In this document: piece after piece, positions 1 through 7,198 of the stretch
How positions within the stretch are numbered: the first letter of the stretch is position 1
How the letters are laid out: each line of letters begins with the position of its first letter
Origin: Auxenochlorella pyrenoidosa
Lineage: Eukaryota > Chlorophyta > Trebouxiophyceae > Chlorellales > Chlorellaceae
Assembly: GCA_001430745.1 (NCBI GenBank)
Contig: KQ481983.1
Location: 3,428,302 to 3,440,458, forward strand
Length of the DNA: 12,157 nt
Direction of reading: 5' to 3'
Made by a program: the position numbers and the translations under genes
The notes under the pieces: model-generated
The model's database searches: none
Told to the model about the DNA's origin: nothing
The model's input: only the letters and a program-made list of their open reading frames with translations

Positions 1-28
1 CCCACCACACACACACACCTCCCTGCAG

Positions 29-1332
29 GACCTGGACCCCGCCAGCTTCCTGCCGGGCGCCCACCCCCGCCCCTGGTGGGAGCGCGCGCTGGGGCTGGCG
101 CCGCGGCAGCAGCAGCTGGTGGGCCTGATGGCGCAGGGCCTGCAGCGCCGGCTGGAGGGCGGCGGCCAGGTGAAGCAGCTGCGGCAGCCCAGCCGGCAGC
201 TGGAGGATGCGCTGGGGCCGTCCACCCTCGTCTTCCTGTCGGGTGGGTGCCCCCCCCACCCCCCACCCCCCTCCCCCCCCGCCTGTGCTCTGCTCCTCCC
301 CTCGGCCCACGGGGGCCCAGGCGGTTTCGGCGTGCCCGGCACGTGCTGCGTGACGCGCAGGGCTGGGATGTGGGGCCTGCTTGTGCTGGGCGGTTGCTGT
401 GGGGGGCCCATCGTTCAGCTGGTCTCCCCGCCGCCACCTCTCCCCTGACGGCGGCCGCCCCCCGTCGCTGCCCCACCCCTTCTCCCAGACGTGGAGACCG
501 AGGTGTGGCGCAACGGCACGGTGGAGGGGCTGGCGGCGTGCACGCGGGCCTTCCTGGTGACCCGGGGCGGCGAGGGGGCTGACGAGTACGCGGGCGCCAG
601 CCGGCGGCACCACCCCGTGTTTGCGGTGGACCAAGTGGTGGACACCAATGGTGGGCGGTGGCTGCTGCGGGCTGGGAGAGGGGGGGGTGCCAAGGCACGC
701 GGCGTCCCGGCCAGGGAGCGCGGCTGTGGCGCATTAGGGACAGGCCGGGCTCCTGCATGCCTCTAAACAGGCGGGGCGCCAGCGGGGTGGGCGTGGCGCA
801 GCAGGGTGGCACCCTCGGCTGCTTGGCAGCGGCCTGCCCTCACCACGCGTGTGGCCGGTGTGCCTCTCCCTGCAGGCGCGGGAGACACCTTCGCCACAGC
901 CTACATGTGAGGGGCACGGCATGCCTGCATCCCCCCCGCCTGCCCAGATGTTCTCGCATATCCGGCCATGCTAATGCCTGCCGGCGCCTGTCCGGCACAG
1001 CCCAGCCGCTGTCCCCAAAGCATGCACCCACCCCGCTGCCTGACACACGACCCACGCTGCTGCGCTGCAGGCTCGCGGCAGCGGCAGGGCACTCGAGCCC
1101 CGTATCGGTGGCACACTGGGCTGGCGGGCTGGCTGTGTCGCAGCCGCAGGCGTGCAAGCCGGCGTGCGTGACGGGCGCGCTGCGCGCCAGCTGGCGCAGC
1201 ATGCCGCCCTCCCCCTCGCGCGGCTGGGCCCCCCTGCAGCGCCTCGTGCTCCCGCCCGCCCGCCTGCTGTCCCAGCTGCTGCGACGTGGCGCTGGCCCCA
1301 GCATGGGCAGCCCCGCCGCGCCGGCGGCATGA
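29..1332 (+). CDS. pfkB-family (ribokinase-like) carbohydrate kinase, 3' part
   Basis: Exons 29-242, 489-650, 876-906 and 1071-1332 join in phase (669 bases, 222 residues to the TGA). The 5' exons lie outside the window; the first visible exon follows a CCTCCCTGCAG acceptor. The joined protein carries the pfkB C-terminal signature VVDTNGAGDTFATAYM, with GAGD as anion hole and catalytic Asp. A preceding strand (FLVTRGGEGADEY) resembles the family's nucleotide-binding region, and the segment WAGGLAVSQPQACKP is typical of plant and algal pfkB proteins. The family transfers phosphate from ATP to a sugar or nucleoside hydroxyl; substrate and compartment cannot be read from this part. The signature is split over three exons, the middle one only 31 bases. 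The last about 60 residues are Arg/Pro/Ala-rich and look unstructured. Family assignment is firm; subfamily (fructokinase, pseudouridine kinase or other) is unresolved. Confidence 0.88.
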
Positions 1333-2709
1333 GCAGCGGCCCTGTCCTGCACACCGCACGCACGCTCTGCGACCGCACGTGCGGCCGAGCGGGCGCCCCT
1401 CACGCACACTTGCAGGGCCTCTCCATGCCTCGGCCTCGTCAGTGAGCCCACCATCCTTCCCAGCTTAGACTTCTTGCCCACTTCTTTACCTGAATGGTCT
1501 TTTGGCTGTGCCGGGCGATTGCCCCGCCTGAAGTTTTTATGTGCCTACCCCTCCAGCTTTTGGGCTCGTGAGTAGCCAGCGCTAAGCATCACACAGTCAT
1601 ATCTCCCAATCCTCGCAACGTACGCACCCCTCTGCAGTACTGCGCAACACTGCGCAGAGCGATACTAATCGTCACTACCTGAAATAAACCCTCACAACAG
1701 ACAAAGTGTCATACCAGGCACTACAAGATGTCCTGTGCAGAACCGTGGCGTGGGCGGCAGGCAGCTCACCCCCTCCCACCCCCTCCCACTCCAGCTCGAG
1801 CGCAGATCCACATTCGTGCGCCTCTGATCCTGCTTTCTGCGGCAAGCAACGGCGGGTGTTGGCACTGTAGAGCCTTGTGGAGGTGTCGGGCTCTCTGTCA
1901 GTGCGAGCATGGGAGCGTGTTGCTCTGCAGACAGTCCTCAGCGACCATCGCAGCTCGTACAGGACGATCGGGCCGGGTGTGCGACTCGCTCGCAGGTGAG
2001 CAAGGACTTGGCGACGTTGCAGCCTGCCTTGCCGCGGCTGCGTGCGGCAGCGCCACAGCGCACTTGCGTAAGTTGGTTTCCAGGCCTGCATGTGCCATCG
2101 TACTCATTGCCCCTGTGTGCAAACCTTTTCAGTCGATTGCAGTGGAGCCGCCAGAGAATGGGAGGCCTGGCCACCCGCCCACCGCACCGCCCTGCCGCAC
2201 CTCCCGCCGTCGACCGCGGCCCCCACCGTACGGTGCGTGCTCCAGCTTGAGGAATTGCAAGCTGTGCTGCACGACAGCACGCCGTGCAAAATGCAGTGTC
2301 GCCCTGCCAGCTGCGGACTTGCTCTCCACGCGATCACCCAACCTCCCAGCTGGTCCCCTACCCCTGCAGCACCAGCAGCTCACATCCCAAGCGAGCCGTC
2401 GCCGCCGGGAGCATGGGACACAGGCAACAGCGAGGATGTGCCGCCAGGCAGCTGGCTGGGCAGGCCCGCTGGCGGCGGCTACCTGCCACCTGGCAGTTGG
2501 CTGGGCAGCCGTGGTGGCGGCGGCGGCGGTTGTGGCGTGCCGAGGCTGCATGGCGCGGGCGTGGCCACGCGGCTGGCTGCTACAGGAGGAAGGCTCTATG
2601 GCGGCGGAAGGTGATGGGTTGGCATGCCGGACAGCCTTTCTCCGCCTGCTCAGACATGATCTCTTATGTTGCCTCAGCTCACAGACTTGAGATTATTTGC
2701 TGCATCACT
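1333..2709. other. Gene-poor interval with no supported gene
   Basis: About 1.4 kb between the pfkB stop and the likely polyadenylation signal of the convergent minus-strand gene. The first few hundred bases should be the 3' UTR of the kinase gene. I saw no TGTAA on the plus strand here; an AATAAA occurs at 1683-1688. Long open frames exist on both strands, the longest at 1728-2690 plus. They are low-complexity, show no domain or hydrophobic pattern, overlap each other in several frames and begin without convincing context, so I treat them as chance frames in GC-rich DNA. A short 45-base tandem repeat lies at 2441-2530. A fast-evolving or non-coding transcript cannot be excluded. Confidence 0.55.
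2441..2530. repeat. Two-copy 45-base imperfect tandem repeat
   Basis: Units 2441-2485 and 2486-2530 are similar. Each begins with a CCrCCwGGCAGyTGGCTGGGCAG-type block and continues into GGCGGCGG-rich sequence. The period is a multiple of three, so one plus frame reads PPGSWLG twice, but no supported gene encloses it. Degenerate third positions would be expected of either a coding or a minisatellite origin. Confidence 0.6.
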
Positions 2710-2714
2710 TTACA
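2710..2714 (-). terminator. Candidate TGTAA polyadenylation signal for the helical-repeat gene
   Basis: Plus-strand TTACA here reads TGTAA on the minus strand, about 440 bases downstream of the stop at 3155-3157. TGTAA is the usual polyadenylation signal of green algae. Assignment rests on orientation and position only; a shorter 3' UTR with a variant signal is possible. Confidence 0.45.
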
Positions 2715-3154
2715 TGTAGACGGCAAGGCAGAGGGAAGGTGCAGGCCTGCTTGAAGGGCGAACCCCCAACCAAAGCAGCTGAATGTGCAGTTCTCAGAGG
2801 GCGGCAGGCATGGCCAAGGATCGGAGCACAGGGGCATGGACAAAAGGAAGAGTGGGGAAACTTGTATGGTACATGTGAACTGGGCGACAAACGGGGGGGG
2901 GAGCGCATTCACTTGAACAAAACAGACTGAAGGCAGGCAGCTAGATGAGGGGTGCGCTGTCCCAGCAGGGCGAGTCAACCAGTCGTGCTGGCGCAAGGGC
3001 GCGCAAGGGTGGGCCCAAGCTGCGGGGCAGCACACACGGCGATTGGTCCGGCGGGCCCGCCTCGGTGTGCCTGCACCCGGGCATGGCGGACAGCCCCATC
3101 GATGGGAGGCGCCCCGGCCCTCTGCAGCACAGCACCCTGGCCCGCCTGGCCTGC

Positions 3155-4374
3155 TCAGAAGGGCGACTTGCCCCGGTAGCCCAGCGCTTCGTAGGCTGCT
3201 GCCACCGCCGCGCGCTCCTCTGCCGTGAACTCGGCCTGCCGCTCCTTTGCGGCGGCTGCCAGCGAGTCGAAGAGCACGATGCCGGGAGAGTGCTGCAGCG
3301 CGGCGTAGCCGCTGACGAGGCGGGCGATGTCGGCCGGGCTGAGCTGGGTGGTGTGCTGCAGCGGGCAGGGAGGGGCGCGCGGGTTGGCACACGGCCAGCA
3401 AGCATGGCAAGCCCGGGTGCATGTGGCTGCAAGTGCAGGCGCGGGAGCACGGCCCATCGGGGCTGAGGCAGCGCCGCAGCAGGGGCGTGAGCGGTGCACA
3501 AGGGGTTCGAGCGGCGGTCACGCGCACCTTCATCACCTCCCGCCCAATTTCGTCCAGCAGCATCTCCTCGCTGCGCGGGGCAGCAGGGGGGGCGGGGCGC
3601 AGGGAGCAGTCGGGCAAAGGGGGAGGGAGGTGCACGAGGGCAAAGCACTGGAGCGCTCAGGTGCTGCCGCCAGCACGATGTGCCGGCACAGGGCCCGGGC
3701 ACGGCGCGTACCAACACCCGTGCCCACCTTGCGCCTGCCTCGCCGCATGCGCTCACTGCCTGTGCTAGCAGGGCTGGTGGGAAGCGCTGCATGCTGCAGG
3801 GGCGGGCAGGGCAGGTAACGGGGGGGCGTGGCAGCCAGCAGGTGAGAGCCGCACGATGGTCGGCAGCCTGCTGGGGAGCTGCCCTTCAAACACACTCGCT
3901 GGCGTGTGCAGCATGCTGGAGCATGCAGGAGCAGGACTCGGGCACGCTGGCAAGTGCGCTCGTGGCCTCCAGCACAGGGCGCAGCGCAGCCGCTCACCCC
4001 GCCAGCACCATGTCGACGAGGGCCTGGTACCACTCGCTCCGCACCACATCCTCAACGCTGCTGCCGGGGCCGGCGGCGCAGGCCTGTGCCACAGCCCTCA
4101 GCGCCGTGATCACGTTCTGCTCGGAGAACCGCTCGCCGTGCGCCTCCACCAGCGCCAGCACCGCGGCTGGGCCCTGGCCCGCTGCCTCAGCCAGCGTGGC
4201 ATCCAGTTCGTTGGCCTGCTGCTCCACCGGAGGCCGCTCGCAGGGTGCCAGGTTGCTGGCGGCAGCTTCGGCGGCGAAGCCGCGCGCTGGCGCAGCCGCC
4301 GCAGGCGGCGCCTCCCGCTGCTGCTGCAGCTGCTCCGCCGGCCAGGCTGCGGCTGTCCTCAGCACTCGAAACAT
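3155..4374 (-). CDS. Putative mitochondrial helical-repeat protein (OPR/FASTK-like repeats)
   Basis: Minus-strand exons 4374-3998, 3793-3728, 3570-3528 and 3355-3155 join with matching phases (2, 2, 0) into 228 residues. The N-terminus MFRVLRTAAAWPAEQL is Arg-containing, acid-free until Glu14, and followed by ARGFAAE, a classical R-3 matrix-peptidase site (RGF then A, cleavage after residue 33). This supports mitochondrial import. The rest is alpha-helical with repeated helix patterns (FSEQNVITALRAVAQAC, FPPALLAQAVSACGEAG, LSPADIARLVSGYAAL), like the repeats of FASTK/octotricopeptide RNA-binding proteins, but no C-terminal RAP domain is visible and the protein is short. Specific function unknown; RNA binding would be inference from fold only. 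An in-frame ATG at 4503 would add 43 residues but gives an over-long presequence. Transcribed in the same direction as the two six-cysteine genes upstream. Confidence 0.72.
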
Positions 4375-4749
4375 TGGAGCTGTCGCCTGGTGCGCAAACT
4401 GGCCGCCAGAGGGGACCGCAGCGTGCGGGCAGTCTGGCAGCACCTCCTGCCAGCCATTGCAAGCCCTGGTCGATCTTGCGAGAGAAACGGCTGCTCTGCG
4501 CATTCTGAGGGCCGAAACTGGCACCGACACGGTTGCCTGTACAGACAGAGGGTTTACACACGCTCAAAGGCACGAAAGTTGCGGGATGGGGGTGCCAGGA
4601 GCTACAGGTATAGAGGGTAAATCTGAAAGAATAAGTTGAGTTTCCTGGGAGGCTGGGCAAGCTTGCGCCAGCTGTCACAGCGGCAGCAACAGCAATCATG
4701 CAAACTTCAGGCCAGAATGGTGGCCGCAACAGGCAAGCCAGGGGCTGCT
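4375..4749 (-). other. Intergenic: 3' UTR of the six-cysteine gene and 5' region of the mitochondrial-protein gene
   Basis: The 375 bases between a start codon and the upstream gene's stop, both minus strand. It contains a TGTAA signal near 4556. Transcript end of the upstream gene and promoter plus 5' UTR of the downstream gene must therefore share less than about 200 bases. No TATA-like element was seen in the right orientation. Confidence 0.5.
4554..4558 (-). terminator. Candidate TGTAA polyadenylation signal for the long six-cysteine gene
   Basis: TTACA on the plus strand gives TGTAA on the minus strand (context TGTGTAAACC), about 190 bases after the stop codon at 4750-4752. Distance and orientation fit a chlorophyte 3' end. 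It also argues against the mitochondrial-protein gene starting far upstream of 4503. Confidence 0.55.
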
Positions 4750-6721
4750 TCACAGCAGGAAAATGGCGCCGAGCAGAGCGAATGCAGCAGCCGCAATGGA
4801 GTTGCTGGCTGCGCCGGAGCTGACGGGAGCGGGAGTGGGGGCCGGCACGGGTTCTGCAGGGGGGTCAACCGGGAGATCGGTAGCATCGGAGGTTTTAACG
4901 ATTCACGGCACACCGCGCTCCAGGAGGGAAAGGGAAGCACAGTGGCAATGCAGATGCAGGGAACACATGCTGTGCGCATGCACAACACGTCTGCGCTGCT
5001 GCCAGGCATGCACAGTGAGACGAGACACTCCAGACACCCTCTGGGGTGGCTCACCCGGAGCGGGGCCGGGAGCCACCGCGGGGCCGGGACCGGGGGCCAG
5101 GTCGGCGGAGGGGGCCTCGGCGCCAGCCTCGGCGTCAATCATGGGTGGGGAGGCCACGGGCTCGGGAGAGGTCTCGGGGGAGGCCTCGGGAGACATGTCG
5201 GGGGACATGCCAGGGGACATCGTCGTGTCGGGCTCGGGGGAGGCGGCAGCAGGGGACTGGGCAGTCGTCTCAGAGGGTGCGGGGGCAGTGGCAGAGTCGA
5301 TGTCGGTGGCAGAGACAGAGCCGCCGGTTGTGGAGCCGCCGGTTGTGGAGCCGCCAGTGCTGGAGCCGCCAGTGCTGGAGCCATCAGAGCCGCCAGTGGT
5401 AGAGCCACCGGTGGTAGAGCCGCCAGTTGAGGTGGTGTGGACCTTGGCCTGAAGTGGCGGAGGACGGTGAGAGTCGAGTGCGCAGACAGCGGCTGGCAGA
5501 GCTCACGGCGCAGAGGACGCAGAGCAGCGGTGCAGGCAGGTCATAGCTACAAGCTTCACAGTGTTGCTTGTGTGATGTGCCAGCAAGCAGCTGGCATCTG
5601 TACAGGCGGGGCCTGGGGCGTGCAGGGATGTGGGCCGCACCTTGGCATCGCACGCGTCAAAGAACTTGGCGGCCTGGCTGCCAAAGCGGCGGTCGCCCTC
5701 CATGCGGTCCCGGAACTGGAGGTAGCAGGCGGCAGACACCTGGCGGGGGGGGGGGGGGGGGCACAATGCAGAGAGGGGACAAACTTGAGTTAAAAGAGCC
5801 AGGGTGACAACGGCAGACCGTCCTGGCAAGCCAGACAGCTGGAGAACAAGCAGGCAAGCGGCTGCTGAGAGTTGGCTCGCAGCTGTGCAGCTGTGGCAGG
5901 CCACCGCCGCTTGTTTGCCGTCGCTTCAGCCTGGGCTGGCTGCACTCACCACGCCAAACTGCTGAGCGCAGGTGCGGTCGCAGGTAATGGGGGAGATGGT
6001 CTTGGCATTGTCCACCACATCCTGAACCAGGGGCATGTCGGCGGGAAAGGTGCTTGCATTGCTTGCCGGAACATAGTGCGGACGCATCTGACGAGCGCAT
6101 TTTCAGCGCCCCCCCTCACGCCCGCACACACCTCGACAAACTGGAAGTCGCAAGTGGTGAAATCAGCAAGGAAGATGGTGTCGTCGACGGCGCATGCCTC
6201 GGTGCCGACAAACTTCTTGATGGTCGTCACTGCGGCAGGCACGGGTCGAGCAGGGGATGGTAAGTGGATGTCGTAAATCCACAAGTGGCGATTCCCACAC
6301 AGATTGACATGCAAGGGCCTGTAATCCCGCAAAGGGGGTTCGATTGGTTTGGCTGTGCGGCCTGACTCGCCCACAAATGCGGCTCGCAAAACACCGCGGT
6401 GCACCGTCGCCTGCCGGGACGCCAGCGGCGGTTGGCCCCCCACTGCCGCGGCCCGCAGCGAGCTACTCACTGTACTTTGGGCTGATCGCGACCGCCGTCA
6501 CGGTATCTGAAGGGGGAGCAGGAATGAGCTGCTGCAACTGGGTGCGACTGCCTACCCATGACAACAGCTGAGGGCTGCGCTGCTTCGCCTGCGCTCTGGC
6601 ACGTCCATCATCTCAGGCACATGCTGCGAGCACCCAGGCCCTGCTTACTGTACACCCAGGGCGCGCAGCTGCCGAGCGCGACGCACGCCAGCAGCGTGAC
6701 GGCAAAAAGAGCCCGCGACAT
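4750..6721 (-). CDS. Secreted six-cysteine protein with repeat stalk and GPI-type tail
   Basis: Seven minus-strand exons: 6721-6649, 6506-6471, 6229-6132, 6021-5950, 5739-5641, 5448-5055 and 4853-4750. All have GT-AG boundaries and matching phases, giving 291 residues. The start is fixed by an in-frame stop just upstream (6751-6749). Residues 1-20 form a signal peptide (MSRALFAVTLLACVALGSCA). Six cysteines at 49, 63, 83, 87, 98 and 123 follow C-x13-C-x19-C-x3-C-x10-C-x24-C, with CDRTCAQQF in the middle. Residues 134-170 hold seven TGGS copies; 203-222 hold SP dipeptides every four residues; a Pro/Ala stretch follows. Small residues around 270-275 then a hydrophobic end (277-291) fit a GPI-anchor signal. 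I recognise no named family. A wall or surface role is inferred from architecture. The next gene upstream (7199-8803) is a paralogue. Confidence 0.82.
5161..5220 (-). repeat. 12-base coding repeat giving Ser-Pro every fourth residue
   Basis: On the minus strand this segment encodes MSPG, MSPD, MSPE, ASPE and TSPE in succession (residues 203-222 of the six-cysteine protein). Regular Ser-Pro dipeptides are typical hydroxyproline O-glycosylation modules in plant and green algal wall proteins; glycosylation itself is inferred. Confidence 0.8.
5317..5427 (-). repeat. 15-base coding repeat giving (T/S)TGGS units
   Basis: Seven TGGS units (residues 134-170) in the stalk, spaced every five residues except for one interruption (SDGSS). 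At DNA level these are 15-base units with alternating synonymous codons (plus-strand GAGCCGCCGGTTGTG and variants), two adjacent pairs being identical. This points to recent unit duplication. The units are rich in possible O-glycosylation sites. Confidence 0.85.
5745..5761. repeat. 17-base homopolymer G tract (C17 on the coding strand)
   Basis: An uninterrupted run of 17 G on the plus strand. On the minus strand it is the pyrimidine tract of the intron before the exon at 5739-5641, ending a few bases short of the CGCCAG acceptor. Such runs are prone to length change and to sequencing error. Confidence 0.9.
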
Positions 6722-7198
6722 GGCTGGTAATCGGTGCGCTAGCCCCAGTCAGGGTGGTGTATAAACCGGCACGCGGATGCCAAGGGTCGCAGCTGCTACC
6801 CATTTGAAGCCAGCTGCTGCGTGTGCTGTGTCTGCTGGCGTCAGGCGACAACATGGAACAGAACGCTTTGCTTGCTGGACCAGGTTCCCCACTATGGTGC
6901 AGCCCCACGATTCTGTGGTTGCCGCTATGCTGCCATGCTGTTCTCCGCACCTCGCTTGCTCACACAAAACCCTCGTGGCACAAACACCAGCACGACGTGC
7001 GCAGTTCACAATGCCCGCTTCTTGGTTCAAGTGGGTAATGCCAAGCCATTCAGAGAAAAGATGTGCCATGGCACCATGGCAATGCATTCAGATTTGGCAT
7101 GGATTGCCAAGTTCTGCATACTGATGGGGAGACAGTGCCGTCACAGGTGGCTTGTCATCTTGGCAACTCCAAGCTTGAGGTCGACACTCTGCTGAGCC
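6722..7198 (-). other. Intergenic region between the two six-cysteine genes
   Basis: 477 bases between the stop of the upstream paralogue and the start of the downstream one, both minus strand. It should contain the 3' UTR of one and the promoter and 5' UTR of the other. I found no TGTAA on the minus strand and no correctly oriented TATA box. A short inverted repeat, TTGGCA (7094-7099) with TGCCAA (7105-7110), is present but too short to interpret. No third copy of the cysteine module was found here. Confidence 0.5.

Noticed and set aside
840..1481. Long minus-strand frames opposite the pfkB exons
   Set aside because: They are antisense shadows of the supported plus-strand exons, which carry a recognised motif and fitting splice phases.
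1728..2690. Longest open frame of the gene-poor interval (plus strand, 320 codons)
   Set aside because: Low-complexity Ala/Arg/Cys/Pro composition, no domain or helix pattern, equally long frames overlap on both strands; expected by chance in GC-rich DNA.
3800..3960. Possible extra minus-strand exon (reading SVFEGQLPSRLPTIVRL) in the helical-repeat gene
   Set aside because: No donor gives the required phase 2 with a sensible intron length, whereas splicing 3998 directly to 3793 fits phase and reads naturally; kept as intron.
4375..4530. Upstream N-terminal extension of the helical-repeat gene
   Set aside because: The open frame begins with GTG at 4530; the ATG at 4503 would place the R-3 cleavage site at residue 76, unusually far, and lies close to the TGTAA of the upstream gene.
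4636..5452. Plus-strand Gly/Arg-rich and EPPVVEPPV-type frames
   Set aside because: They are antisense readings of the repeat-rich stalk exon of the minus-strand six-cysteine gene, whose exons fit splice phase and paralogy.
6336..6352. tRNA T-loop-like GGTTCGATT
   Set aside because: Flanks cannot form a T stem and no D, anticodon or acceptor arms are present; it lies in an intron.
6760..6765. TATAAA box upstream of the long six-cysteine gene
   Set aside because: It reads TATAAA on the plus strand while the gene is on the minus strand; no plus-strand gene follows.
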